A stretch of 64,000 bases of DNA from Mangifera indica. Lineage: Eukaryota > Streptophyta > Magnoliopsida > Sapindales > Anacardiaceae. Below the pieces are notes generated by a model, which saw nothing but the letters and a program-made list of their open reading frames with translations, was not told where the DNA came from and made no database searches. Position 1 is the stretch's first letter, and each line of letters starts with the position of its first letter. Shown here one piece after another: positions 1-11,239 of the stretch. The stretch spans positions 2,561,322-2,625,321 of the forward strand of contig NC_058148.1 in NCBI RefSeq assembly GCF_011075055.1, read 5' to 3'. A program made the translations under genes and the position numbers.

Positions 1-1
1 T

Positions 2-505
2 GAAGAAGAATAAGAGGAGGTCATGCAAAGGGCTGATAAAGGAGAGATGTTAGTGATTAGAAGAGCATTGCATTCCAAGTCCTTTCTACATGAGGAACAA
101 AGGCTGTAAATTTTCTAATCAAGATGCACCATTGGAGGCAAGGTGTGTTTTTTTATTATAAATAGTGGAAGTTATGCAAATGTGGTTTTATCTACATTAG
201 TGGAGAAACTTGGATTTCATCTTCAACCATATAAGCTCTAATGGTTGAGCAATGAGACCAGGCTTCAAGTAGCCAAACAAGTACTTGTTTCCTTATCCAT
301 TGGCAAACATTACCAAGATGAGATTGTGTGTGATGTAGTTCCCATGGATGTATGCCATTTGTTGCTAGGCAGACCTTGGCAATTTGATAAAGAAGTAACT
401 CATAATGGTAAAAAGAACACTTATTCCTTCAAATTCAAAGGCAAGACTATTACTTTGCTACCTTTTAGTCCCCAAGAAGTTAATAAGGCTATCAAAGGGA
501 AATAA
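2..505 (+). pseudogene. Gypsy retroviral-type aspartic protease region, broken
   Basis: One frame from base 2 to 505 reads through several stops and carries a retropepsin-like region. The active-site motif reads I-N-S-G-S-Y, with Asn at 161-163 where the family has the catalytic Asp. The later segment HLLLGRPWQFD is the conserved block that follows the protease fold in plant gypsy polyproteins. In-frame stops occur near 11, 110, 119 and 239. Loss of the Asp and the stops make an active protease implausible. Confidence in the family is high; the N-terminal limit is unknown. Confidence 0.75.
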
Positions 506-556
506 GCTAAAAGGAAGAGTATGTATATGAATGGGTAGTAAGTAGAAAAGGCTCTC

Positions 557-1915
557 TTGAGTTTGCAACTTGTCTTTGCATTACTTATACTTAAAGGAGA
601 GATCAAACAAAAGAAGAAAAAAACCCATCCCTTAGTTAAACCTTTCTTGGCTGAATTCGAAGATATGTTCCTACTAGAGCTTCCATCAGGCCTCCCTCCT
701 ATAAGAGGCATTGAATATCAAATTGACTTAGTTCCAGGTACACCATTGCCCAATAAGCTAGCCTATAGATTCAATCCCATGGAGACTAAAGAGTTACAAA
801 GGCAAGTGGAAGAATTAATTGAAAAAGGCTTTATAAGGTCTAACATGAGTCTATGTTCCGTTCTAGCCCTACTTGTTCCTAAGAAAGATGGCTCATATAG
901 GATTTGTGTAGATAATAGAGCCATTAACAGTATAACCATCAAGTATAAGTATCCCATCCCTAGACTTGATGACATGTTTGATGAGTTACATGGTGCTTGT
1001 GTCTTCTCCAAAATTGATTTAAGGAATGGCTACTATCAGATAAGGATGAAAGAAGGAAATGAATGGAAGACAGTTTTCAAGACTAAAAGAGGCTTATATA
1101 AATGGTTGGTTATGCCCTTTGGCCTTTCAAATGCTCAAAGCACCTTTATAAGGCTTCTGAATGAAGTACTCAAACCTTTCATTGGCTCTTTTGTTATTGT
1201 GTATTTTGATGACATATTAGTGTATAGAAAACTTGTGATGATAATGTCTTGCATTTGAAGAATGTCTTTAATGTGTTGAGAAAGAATAAGTTGTATGCAA
1301 AGCAAGAGAAGTGTGAATTCTTTGTAAACCAAGTTGTGTTCCTTGGATATGTAGTTTCCAAATATGGCATCCAAGTAGATCAATCCAAGGTAGAAGCCAT
1401 TAAAACTTGGCCCCAACCGAAGACTCTTACAGAAGTAAGGAGTTTCTATAGACTTGCTTCTTTCTATAGATGTTTTATGCCTAATTTTAACACTCTTATG
1501 GCTTTCATCACTGAATGCATGAAAAAGAATGAGTTTGAATGGTCCATGACAGCCTTTAAAGTATTTGAGGAGAATAAAAAGAGGTTATGTGAAACCCCCA
1601 TCTTAGCCTTACCTGATTTTGATAAAGTATTTGAAGTGGAGTATGATGTTAGTGAAGTTGGCATTGGGGCAATCCTAACTCAAGCTAAAAGACCTATAGC
1701 TTATTTTAGTGAGAAGCTTAATGATACAAAGAGGAGATATTCTACCTATGATAAAGAATTTTATGCTATTGTTAGGGCCTTAGATCATTAGAGTCATTAC
1801 ATAAGGCCTAAGCAATTTGTTCTTCATTTAGATCATCAAGCTTTGAAGTTTCTTAGCAACCAACAAAAGATAAGTGTAAGGCATGCTTTGAGAACCATAG
1901 TCAGCAAATGCTTGA
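557..1915 (+). pseudogene. Gypsy reverse transcriptase and RNase H, frameshifted
   Basis: The reverse transcriptase spans about 620-1,230. It shows the [19 protein letters not shown] block, the [14 protein letters not shown] block, MPFGLSNA, and the catalytic YFDD at 1,202-1,213. A frameshift at about 1,230-1,250 moves the reading into another frame (1,249-1,791). That frame continues with the RT thumb and connection and the start of RNase H (VEYDVSEVGIGAIL, then ILTQAKRPIAYFSEKL). A stop at 1,789 follows. Readable RNase H sequence (HLDHQALKFL) then runs on until a deletion junction near 1,885. The RT catalytic aspartates survive, but the frame does not. Confidence 0.85.
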
Positions 1916-2430
1916 GAGATTAGGATTTGAAGCTTGCCCAAGCTGAATTTGCATACAATAGGAGTCTAAGCACTACAACCGGACACTCTTCATTTGAGGT
2001 AATGTATGGTCTTAATCCTTTAACTCCTTTGGATCTAACTTCTTTACCTCTTGATGTGCAAGTTCATAAGGAAGCTAAAGAGAAAGTTGCTGCCATGAAG
2101 AAACTCCATGAATCTATCAAATTTTAGATCATGAAGACCAATGAAGCTTATAAGAAGAAGGTTAATAAGCATAGGAAGTCATCTATTTTCAAACCTGGTG
2201 ACTTTGTTTGGGCGCATTTGAGAAAAGAGAGATTTCCAAGCAAAAAGAGTAGTAAGCTAGCTTTAAGGGCTGATAGACCATTTAAAGTGCTTGAGAGGGT
2301 GAATGACAATGCATACAAGGTGAATCTTCTAGATGAAATGGGATTACTCTTGGCCACCTTCAATATTGGAGATCTTTCATTATACATGAAGGATAGTCAC
2401 CTTGAGGACTTGAAGGCAAGTCTTTCCTAA
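1890..2430 (+). pseudogene. Gypsy integrase C-terminal remnant
   Basis: After the RNase H sequence the reading jumps directly into the far C-terminal part of integrase: AQAEFAYNRS (about 1,936-1,965), then MYGLNPLTPLDL. The GPY/F-like segment RPFKVLERVNDNAYKVNL follows (about 2,275-2,330), and the end reads ATFNIGDLSLYMKDSHLEDL. The zinc-binding HHCC region and the whole D,D,E catalytic core are missing. This fits an internal deletion rather than point decay alone. Stops at about 1,921 and 2,125 add to it. No chromodomain is visible, unlike the G family on the right side of the window. Confidence 0.8.
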
Positions 2431-2439
2431 CCTAGAAGG

Positions 2440-3170
2440 GATAATGTTTCTTTGGCCACTTTAACATTTTTAGCCCTCAAGTTTTTAGCCAAGCACCATT
2501 CAGCCCTCAAGTTTTTAGCCAAGCACCATTTGGCCCAAGCTAATGAAGGAAATGAGGGAAAAGCTCCATGCAAGCCTAAAGAACCTTTTCCATCTTTAAT
2601 TTGGCCTAACTTTACTTTTGGGTGCACTTTCATTACTTGCATCCAAGGCTTTAATGAAATGGAAGCTTAAATGAATCCAAGAAGCCAACGACAAGCCCAC
2701 TTTGAAGCCCAAGTAGATGAGGCAACCATTCATCACTTAAATTGGAGCCCAAGATGCCATGAAACCTATTTAGTTGAATTACAACTAAATATGCAGTAAG
2801 TAACTTTAGTTGGTGGACATAGTTCCACTTTTTAGGGAAAAGTTGTTCCCTTTTTGTCATTTTCTTCATTAATATGATATGACATTAGTTTATTTGAATG
2901 GCTAAGCTTAAATGAAAGTTATAGCTTACTTGTCTAATTAATGGCCTATGAATACTCATTTTGCTGCCACTTCCTCTTATATATAAGTGTGGTTTTTTCA
3001 CTTGTAAACTTTAGACTCTTTTGATAGTGAAACTTTCAAGCAAAGCTTTATAGTTTTTCTTTGTTTGTTCCTTTATCCAATTCATCTTGGAGGAAGAATT
3101 GGTGGTGGAAGATCCTAAGGTTGGTGGAACTTTCCTTTATACCTTAATTAATTTTCTTGTTACCCTTGAA
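2440..3170 (+). repeat. Probable 3' LTR of the left-edge gypsy element
   Basis: Noncoding sequence directly follows the integrase stop. A purine-rich stretch near 2,432-2,443 could be the polypurine tract, with the LTR starting at a TG near 2,444. A TATA-like box (tatatataag, 2,978-2,987) is followed by leader-like sequence, as expected for U3/R/U5. The right end is not defined because no partner LTR lies in the window. Confidence 0.45.
2472..2530 (+). repeat. Tandem duplication, 30-bp unit, two copies
   Basis: The segment beginning agccctcaagttttt occurs at 2,472 and again at 2,502 with identical sequence over about 29 bases. It lies just inside the probable gypsy LTR. Confidence 0.9.
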
Positions 3171-3564
3171 ATCTAAAGTGTGAAGATGTGAATGTGTGTT
3201 GTATGCCTCAGATACTATTCACAATGTATGATTTTGCAATTTCCAGTTTTTGCCAACAAGCGTTGAAGCTAATTTTGAATGTCTTGTTGATTGAGTTGTG
3301 ATTAATATTATATACCATTAGAAAGCTCTTTGAATGCCTTTTCCAATGATATATAATTTACATGATTTGGAGGTCATTTGATTGGTTTAAATTGAAAGAC
3401 AAATTACTACTATGCCAAATAAACAGTAATTTCCAGAATTGAGTTTGTGTGTTGTTACATTGTCTTGATGGAAATGCACCAGTATGGACTGCCTCTTTTT
3501 TTAGTGTGATTTCAATCATTTCATTTGGAAGGAGATCACCAAGTTGTGTTTGCAGGTGTATGTT
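3171..3564. other. Unassigned AT-rich spacer
   Basis: Between the putative gypsy LTR and the copia LTR there is AT-rich sequence without a credible reading frame or recognisable repeat. It may include the true end of the gypsy LTR. Confidence 0.5.
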
Positions 3565-3942
3565 TGAAAGAAACTTAGAAATCAAGATCTTTAATCAGTG
3601 GATCAAAAGAAAATAGCCACGATTTACTAAATAATATCATATTTTTCTTGTTCTCTGAAAATTAGGGATTACACTTTTTTTATACAAGAATCACAACTGC
3701 CAGCTAAGATATAACTACCAAACTAATTACAATTGTTGATCTCTAATAGCTTTACTAATTCCCAACCATAAGATCTGTAGTTGCAACTGCATACTCTTCT
3801 TCTTGAATCATCAAATGAAAGTGAACTGAGGTGTTGACTTTAGTTAATGTATGTTTGTAAGCTAATATTGAAAAACTAATAACTACATTGAAAGGGTGCA
3901 TTTTGATTTAAGAAAACGTAATGTTTCACTTTCTTCCTAACA
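3565..3942 (-). repeat. Copia 1 LTR, downstream copy
   Basis: On the plus strand this 378-bp block begins tgaaagaaacttagaaatca and ends ttcttcctaaca, so it has TG and CA termini. The pyrimidine run tcctctctcaa follows immediately, which is a polypurine tract on the element strand. Its first 150 bases or so match the block starting at 9,490. Confidence 0.75.
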
Positions 3943-3953
3943 TCCTCTCTCAA

Positions 3954-5300
3954 GCCCAATACTCTATGCTTAAAGTATTTGGCTTGCTAACAACTCTAAC
4001 AATCCCAACAGCAACACAACAACAAACTACACAATTTCCTGAACATTGACACACACAAGTCATTATACTTGACAACCAGTGAAAAACATATATATATTCT
4101 TCCATCAATTCTAGTGCATCAATTTCTCAGTAATAACACTCCAAATAATTCTACACATTAAACCTAGTGCAATATCAACTCTAATGCATCATTAACTGAT
4201 TAATTCTAATGTGTCAGTCTCCCTACTATTCCTTCCTGAATAATAATTAGTATTGTTCACTAAGAACATGAAATTACCTTATCAAGAACACCAATGTATA
4301 ATAATAAAAAAATGAAACCAAAAGAAGAAGAAATAGAATACTACTAGATTCCTCCCTGAAATCAAGTCATAAGAAATATTTAAACTCCTCTCCGAGGCCA
4401 CTACATTTGGCTAATCTGCATTAATTATCTAATACATCATGGTCTGTGAAGTTTGCACTACTAACTCCTTATTTATAGGTTGGTCTTTGTATTTAGTAAC
4501 TCATTAGCCCCATCATCTGAAACAGTTAAAGAAGTAATCATCTAGCTTATCACACTTAGCTTACTCTTTAATTGATGTGTATCAAGTTCAAGTATATGAT
4601 TATGATATAAGGTCAGTAAAGAAACAAGTTCATTCACTTTTCTAATTAAGTTTGGCCACACCAAGAATTAAGTAAACAAAAGTTAGTTGATATTGCAAAG
4701 ATATATAACCAAGTAAATACCCAAGGCTTAAAGGTTGAACCACTAGCCAAGGGGAAGCCACTACTTATCTTCAGCAAAATAGAGAAAAGATAAAGGACAA
4801 ATGTTTAGCAAATGCTCAAAGGCAATTTTCATTCAAACAAAAACCAAACTATTATATAAGGAAGCTAAGCCTTTATATAGGTTTCAAAATACATGAATTA
4901 AGTCACCTTTTGAATTCAAACAATAATATAATAAAGCTTTTTGAGATCTAAACCCATATAAACATTAGTTTATAGGACAAGCTTAAAGAGGAAAAGGAAT
5001 AAGGAGTCACCTCATATGACATGGATTGTCTTGCTAAATTAGGTAAGTCTTCAACCTAGCACTTTGTCATTCTTGTCTCCTTCTATTGAGCTTTATTTGA
5101 CTTGTGTGCTTTCCCTATGTTAGCTAATATTCTACTTATAGAGTATAATTACATATCAACACAAATTTAATACATAGTTAATTAAGTAATAACTAATAAG
5201 ATAAACAACTTCATTAGGTTTGGGTATTAGTCTTAGACCCAAGTGATTGAATTGCACCCAAATGAAGTTCTTGGGCCCAAAAGAACTAGGATGGCCTATT
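3954..5300. other. Copia 1 3' region without clear coding sequence
   Basis: About 1.35 kb lie between the polypurine tract and the last recognisable RNase H codons. The stretch is AT-rich and broken in all frames. It may be a 3' untranslated region or hold a later insertion. I see no domain in it. Confidence 0.45.
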
Positions 5301-5305
5301 GGTGA

Positions 5306-5600
5306 ATGAAATGGGCTTGGGCTCAGACTTGCTTGTTGCCTTTGGAGCTGTTACCAAATCTTCATCACATAAACTCTTGGAATTCGATAACAAAAAATGG
5401 TTTAGTGAGAATATCTGTAAGTTGGTACCGAATAGGAACATACTGTACTTTTAACTGCTTGACTACCACTTGCTCTCGAACAAAATAGACATCTATCTTT
5501 ATATGCTTCATCCTGCTATGAATTAGTACATTTGATGCCAAATGGCCTGTACTAGTGCTATCACACTAGACTATAGGAGTGGAAAACCAGGTTCCCTTAA
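5306..5600 (-). pseudogene. Copia 1 RNase H end, decayed
   Basis: The minus strand reads a degraded version of the conserved copia RNase H C-terminal block: SRMKHIKIDVYFVREQV, then a segment resembling the family's VRYVPT...QLADIFTK. This block normally ends the copia polyprotein and here lies downstream of the RT region in the expected order. Several stops interrupt it. Confidence 0.7.
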
Positions 5601-6089
5601 TTTTCGTAATGAACTTCTCAACCAAGCCAATTTTGTATCAACTAGGTTGACTACTCTATACTCAGCTTTTGTTGAGGAGAATGCTACTACTCTTTCCTTT
5701 TTGAAGCCCTATTAAACTAAATTAAAGTAAAAAAAAAAAATTGTATAACCACTAGTAGACCTTTTATTTCTTAGGCTTCCTACCTAATCTGCATCTATAG
5801 AGGCTTTAATTGAAAATACAAAAGTTGGTGTCTGTAGTAACTTATAATTTTGAATGCCTTTGATGTATCTAAGAACCCTTTTGCATATTTACCATTGTAT
5901 GATCGAATGATCCTTTATATACTAACTTTAATTGTTGACGACAAAAGATAAATCTGGCCCTATGAGTGTCAACTACTAAAGTGCCCTAACTGTACTTTTA
6001 AACAAGGTAGGATTGTCATAGAACTTGTTATCTTTGACATGCAACTTTATCCCAACAACAAAAGGTGTTTCACAAGCTTTTGACTCAAT

Positions 6090-6900
6090 TATTTATGCCT
6101 TTATTAGTTGGTCAGTTGTATACTTTGCTTGGTACAAATGCATGCCATGTTCACTCCTGTGTGCGTTAATCCTAAGAAAGAAATTCAACTCTCCTAAATC
6201 TTTAAGTGAAAATTGATTGTTGAGGTCTTGGATTAAACATTGAATATACTCCATGTCTGAGCCTGTTAATAAAACATTATCCACATATATTAAAATGAAC
6301 ACACTAACCTGGTGTATGCCTAAAATAAATAAACTTGAGTCAGAGACTATGTTAACAAAGCCTCTATCAAATAAAGCTTGCTTTAACTTGTCAAACCAAG
6401 CTTAGATGCTTGTTTGAGGCCATACAGGGTTTTCTTCATCTTACATACAAAGTGAGGTTCGGATTGCTCAATGAAGCCCTAGGCCTAGCTCATATATACT
6501 TTCTTTTGCAAATCTCCATTAAGGAAAGCATTGTTTACATTAATTTGATGTATAGGCCACTGATAGGACATTGTTAGGGTGAAAACTACTCGAATAGTGA
6601 CTATTTTTCCTAGTGGGCTGAAGATATCAAGATAATCAATACCAATAGTATGTTAGAAGCTTTCAGCTACCAATCTTACTTTTAGTTTCTGCAAGGTTCC
6701 ATCTGCATTTACCTTGGTCTTGTACACCCATTTGTGGCCTACCAAATGTTAATCTTTACTAGGTAGGACCAGCTCCCATGTCTAATTTGTAACCAAGGCA
6801 TCAAACTTTACCTCTATAACTTTAAACCATCATGGATCATTAAAAGCTTTATGAACTGAAGTAAGTTCCTTTAGCAATGCTTTAAATAGAAAAGAGAATT
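6090..6900 (-). pseudogene. Copia 1 reverse transcriptase, decayed
   Basis: The minus strand carries recognisable copia RT blocks in order: WELV, HKWVYKTKVNADGTLQKLK, VTIRVVFTL, INVNNAFLNGDL, KTLYGLKQASK. The active-site segment is in the open stretch 6,302-6,093. There the catalytic box reads Y-V-D-N (6,276-6,287) instead of Y-V-D-D, so the second catalytic Asp is an Asn. This is followed by FSLKDLGELNFFL, a highly conserved copia motif. Several stops and frame changes are present. The domain is certain, and it is inactive as it stands. Confidence 0.85.
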
Positions 6901-7249
6901 TTCTATAGGTTAAAAAATGCCTTGTCTTTGCTCTTGTCAATAAGGATGCAATGAAATATTTACAGACTTTACAGTTATGCAATTTGGAATAACAGGAGCT
7001 GCAACCTCTAATTTTTGGTTATGAGTGTTTAAATTTTATTTAGTTGAAGAGGAAATGGATTTGTGCATGCAATTTGGGGTTGTAAGTTGAAGTTGATAAG
7101 AGATATAGGCAAAGATGAAGATAAAGATTTTGTGGAAGGAGTGTTGGTTGAGGTTTGCAATGAAAGATTAAAAAATGGTAAATCCATAGAATAATTTGTA
7201 GTATGAGAGTACAAGAGCTAAGATTTGTTTACATAAGTGGCAGAAGCAC

Positions 7250-8050
7250 TATAAGAACTATCAGTAACTGTGTTAGCAAAACCAAGAACACCAAAATTGT
7301 TTCTAAACTCTTGTGATGCATTTGGTAGATAAAAATTAAGATTAGAAAACTATGAAACGAGTTTAGAACTTAGGAAAATCCATTTTGTAAAAGTTTTGTC
7401 AATTTTAAAAGGAAAATCATGTTCATTGAATTTAACAAAAGCAAAAATGAAAACTTTCCCATATTTAATTAGGCATATATATCCCTTGTGATATAGACTA
7501 TAATCCAAAAAACACATATTTTGGGTGTGGAAGTGGAATTTATGTTTATTAAAGGGTCTAAGGAAAGGACAACATGCATACCTAAACACTTTTAACATTA
7601 AATAATCTGAAGCTTTTAAAAACAAAAGTTGGTAGGGAGTTTTGTTATCCAGGATGGGAGTTGGCATTCTATTTATTAAGTAAACTATAGTTTGGAAGGC
7701 ATCATAGCAATAACAGAGAGGTGACTCAGCTTGAGATAACTTTACTAAGCTTGACTCCACTATATGTCTATGTTTATTAAGTAATAAAAGCTGATACGGA
7801 GTTTTATTGTCAAGGATGGGAGTTGGCATTCTATTTATTAAGTAAACTGTAGTTTAGAAGGCATCATACTAATAACAAAGAGGTAACCTAGCTTGAGATA
7901 ACATTACTGAGCCTAATTCCATTATACGTCTATGTTTATGTTTTGCCTTTCCATTTTATTAGTGGGTATAAGGACAAGGCACTTTATGATGAATACCACA
8001 TTTTTGAAAATAAGGGACTAAGTTCTAAAGTCTCTTCCCTAATCAATTTA
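7250..8050 (-). pseudogene. Copia 1 integrase C-terminal half with internal duplication
   Basis: The minus-strand open stretch 7,829-7,350 includes YLINRMPTPILDNKTPYQLL and the KGYICL segment. Together these are the conserved copia integrase tail (family form INRLPTP..LKNKSPYE.L). The MPTPILDNKTPYQLL peptide occurs twice because a 162-bp piece of the gene is duplicated in tandem. The upstream catalytic core is too decayed to place its D,D,E residues. Confidence 0.8.
7629..7940. repeat. Tandem duplication inside copia 1 integrase, 162-bp period
   Basis: The block containing aggatgggagttggcattct starts at 7,651 and again at 7,813. The block containing tctatgttta lies at 7,767 and again at 7,929. 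Both pairs have an offset of 162. The two copies differ at scattered positions, so the duplication is not recent. Confidence 0.9.
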
Positions 8051-8650
8051 CACATTTTTGATCTAGGAAGTAACTTGATCGAAGGTTCTTGAGTCCATAT
8101 ACTAGCTTATGTCATATACTGTGTGAGGATTAGGTACCAATACTTGTAAACTAGCTTTTGATAACTAATCATTATAAACAAAAGTGTAACTAGCTAGTTG
8201 AGTAATGGGCTATGTAGGAGACATTGCAAGCTGATGAGTATTATGGAAAGCATTAGTTGGATAAGTCTGAGGTGTAGAATACACCTGATGATTCTAAGTA
8301 TATATATAACATTGTGGTTGTGGTTGTGGTGTGTTATTACTATATTGTGTAGTAAGAAATTGTGTGTTAACATGAGCATTGGGATTGTTGTAAGTAGTGA
8401 CTACCTAACATAAGATTGTGCATAACCCAAATATATGACATCAAACCTATGGTAACACTACAAAACAACATGTCTTAGTTTACCATATAGTTGACATATG
8501 ACCCTTGACTTATTACTAAATCTTCTTTTACTTCTACCTAAGGTTGAAAATCCTGGTTCAGACATTCCAAACCTAAATCCTCTATATTCCTTAGATCTTC
8601 ATAAGCCTAATAAATTGTTGACACTCATATTAGGATAGGAACTATTACCA

Positions 8651-9121
8651 TTAACCTTTATCTGTGAAGCTTCTATATCTAGTAGAACTTTGTACATTCT
8701 GATTAACCAAATTAGTTGTGCAATGACTTAGACTATAAGGATACCTACTAATTCTTCCTTTAAACTTATACAAGATCAACTTAAGATCAGAAAGCTTTAG
8801 CTTCTCAACTAAGGTGTCTATCCTTGCCATAATGTGCATCATTACAGACTCAAATTTTGGTTTTAAGCCATCTAGAATATAATTAATTAGCTTATCTTCA
8901 CTAATATTTTGTCCACTTGACATTAGAGCATCAAATATATCTTTCATTCTGCGAACATATTCATGCATATTTAAGCTACCTTTTTTCAATGTCATAAGGG
9001 AATTCTTAAGATTTACTATTCTTGCCTTGGACACAATAATGAAATAATGCTCTAGGGCAAACCAAGCCTCACTAGTAGTTTTACAACTAACATGATCACA
9101 AAAATAGAAGCTCTTAGCCAA
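8651..9121 (-). pseudogene. Copia 1 Gag fragment (UBN2-type)
   Basis: A 156-codon minus-strand stretch resembles the plant copia Gag (UBN2 / retrotran_gag) domain. It has a SEAWFALEHYF block, RIVNLKNSLMTLKKGSLNMHEYVRRMK, then ISEDKLINYILDGLKPKFESVM. No zinc knuckle follows in frame. It sits between the primer-binding site and the integrase, as expected. The ATG at 9,121 is internal to the original protein, so the stretch is only part of the original Gag. Confidence 0.8.
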
Positions 9122-9476
9122 CTTAGCAAAATTTTGTCAAATCATCTCCATACTAAGTATTGTTTATTCCTCTTCTTTATTTCACTCAAACCATCTATTG
9201 AATTTTCAATAATGAAAGGAAAATGGCACAAAATTAGATCTATGAGATGCTCTTTCAGATCATGAGCACCTATAGAGTATAGAGCCTGAGCTCCCCAATG
9301 TCAATAGTTTTCTTCTATTAGCTTTGGGCTAATAGCCTAAAGACTGGTGATTAGATAACCACTATGTCCTGTCACTTGGGTTTCGAAACCACCATAACTC
9401 CTTAAACAAGAACTAAGATCCCTTTCAAGTCCACTAGAAGCCACCAAAACAAGAGTGACATTAGACATGAGTCAAA

Positions 9477-9489
9477 AGCTCTGATACCA
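9477..9489 (-). other. Copia 1 primer-binding site (initiator tRNA-Met)
   Basis: On the plus strand agctctgatacca reads as TGGTATCAGAGCT on the element strand, the standard complement of the initiator tRNA-Met 3' end. It abuts the LTR that begins at 9,490. Confidence 0.9.
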
Positions 9490-9640
9490 TGAAAGAAACT
9501 TAGAAATCAAGATCTCTAATAACTAAATCGAGGAAAATAGCCATGATTTACTAAATAATACCCAAATTTTTCTCATTGTCTGAAAATTAGGGATTACATT
9601 TTTTTTTATATATAAGAATCACAACCAACTAAAATAGGTG
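9490..9640 (-). repeat. Copia 1 LTR, truncated upstream copy
   Basis: The first 150 bases or so match the complete LTR at 3,565, starting tgaaagaaacttagaaatca. Similarity stops near 9,640, so the outer part has been lost by deletion or rearrangement. Confidence 0.75.
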
Positions 9641-10246
9641 GCAATCCCACATAGTTTAGGACTTTTTTCTCTTTTTTTTTTTTGGCTAACACATATTTGG
9701 GTTAGTCATCAAGCCCAAACAAAGCCTTTCTTTCATATTCTCAACCTGATTAGAATTTTATTTTTTTTGTTTTGACTTGGATTCTATCTTAATCTAACCT
9801 AAATAAAAAATGAAAATTCAAAAAAAGGACACTAGTGCCTTTAGAGCAAACCAAAAGGTGTTGTAACATGAGGCAAAGGTCATTTTTGTCATTTATCATG
9901 TAGATAGTTTTATGTATTTTGGGATTGTTATAATTTGATGAGGGACCAAGGCTTTCAACTCATTGAAGAAAAGCAAGGCATAACGGTGGAAATAAAAGAC
10001 GTCAATGAAAGATCCTAGAGAAGAGGGAGATTGGACGGAAAAAGCTAATGAAAAGAATCTCAATATTAATGACATTAAAGACTCATGCCAAAAAAGTGGT
10101 AAGGTGGAAAACATGGAAAAACATTGAAGAAACAACCCAAAGGCAAGATGTTGACATGACAAATGATATAGCAACCAATGATGATGTGACACATGATATT
10201 GCAGTGTTTAGCCATATGGCATGATCATAGTTTAGTAGGGTTTGGC
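9641..10246. other. Unassigned spacer
   Basis: AT-rich sequence with a few short open stretches on the minus strand and no recognisable domain. It ends at the poly-T tail of the next LINE. Confidence 0.5.
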
Positions 10247-11217
10247 TTTTTTTTTTTTGGTAATTAAAATTCATTAACCAAAAGAAACTATGCAAAAGCT
10301 AAACCTTGAGACAAGACCACGAGCAAAACAAACAAAGACTACAAGCAAATTAGCACGCCATGAGACAATCTCCTAGGTTGTACCTCATGGCCAACAAACC
10401 AAACAAGCAAAATCGCCTAGCTCTTTTGACAACTATCTAATGCTTAGCTAAGATAGGGGTTAAAGGAATACAAGCTACAACTACATAAAAATACAACTAG
10501 AGAGATTCCAATTTAGCGCAAGAGTTTCATTTTCACAAGTCTTACATAATGTTTGATAGAGTGGATTCTCTAACGCATTCCTTGGTGGTAGCAATGATTT
10601 TTTCCTTTAAGGATCTAACTCTCCCAAAGCATATGTTTTTTTCTCTTCTTCCAAATGTAATAAATCGAGGCACCAAAGCAAAGCTTGCTTATGATGTTTT
10701 TCAAACTATCATCTTTCTATATTATAGTTTTGTCTTCAATCATAGTAATCCATGGTTGAAGAAAGTACACATGCAAGCTAAGATTGACGACAATCTTCCA
10801 AACTTGAGAACTAAACTCATATTGAAAAAATATATAGTTTATACTCTTCTGCTCCTTGTTTCACAAACTACATCTATTATGAGAGATGAGACCGATCCTT
10901 AAAAGCCTATCCTTTGTTATCAATTTGCCTTTTATGCCTAACCCAGCTATAAGAAAGTGTCTTAGGAAGTGCCTTTTGAACCAAATTAGATTATACCAAG
11001 AAACCCTATTTTTTCTTTGTCTAAATTCCTCCCATGTTAAGCTTATGGTGAATTTTCCATTGAAATTTAATAGCCAAGTAATAAGGTTTTCCCTATATAC
11101 AGGATAATGCACAAGAGATCCTTTAATTTCCAATAAGTCAATTGAATTTGCCATTGGCCACTTCCAATTTCCTTCATCCATGATCTTTTTCACCAAGGCA
11201 TTCTTAGTGGAGTTTGG
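10247..11217 (-). mobile_element. L1-type LINE fragment, 5'-truncated (LINE 1)
   Basis: On the element strand the copy ends in a poly-A run (plus-strand poly-T at 10,247-10,258) preceded by TTACC. LINE 2 has the same 3' end. The open stretch 11,196-10,861 reads the ORF2 C-terminal region: ANSIDLLEIKGSLVHYPVY, then WYNLIWFKRHFLRHFLIAGL, the zf-RVT segment. A decayed tail matching LINE 2's final 90 residues follows. Only about the last kilobase is present, which is typical of 5' truncation on insertion. Confidence 0.8.
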
Positions 11218-11239
11218 TTTAAAACAAATTTCCTAATCC

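Larger units (their letters stand above)
1..3170 (+). mobile_element. Ty3/gypsy LTR retrotransposon, decayed, left part outside window
   Basis: A forward gypsy element is seen from its protease to its 3' end. The domain order protease, reverse transcriptase, RNase H, integrase tail is that of Ty3/gypsy. It is broken by stops, one frameshift near 1,230-1,250 and a large internal deletion near 1,885. The gag region and 5' LTR are beyond the left edge. The right limit is approximate, because the 3' LTR cannot be delimited without its partner. Confidence 0.85.
3565..9640 (-). mobile_element. Ty1/copia LTR retrotransposon relic (copia 1)
   Basis: Reading on the minus strand, a primer-binding site complementary to initiator tRNA-Met lies at 9,477-9,489. 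Gag follows at about 9,121-8,651, integrase at about 8,050-7,250, reverse transcriptase at about 6,900-6,090 and RNase H at about 5,600-5,306. A polypurine tract (3,943-3,953) then precedes the downstream LTR (3,565-3,942). The gag-INT-RT-RH order is diagnostic of Ty1/copia. All domains carry stops or frameshifts. The upstream LTR is truncated, so the target duplication cannot be verified. Confidence 0.88.

Noticed and set aside
9477..9489. tRNA gene fragments at the GCTCTGATACCA sites (also 27,780, 41,471 and 52,395)
   Set aside because: Only 12-13 bases match tRNA-Met and each lies beside an LTR. They are primer-binding sites, not tRNA genes.
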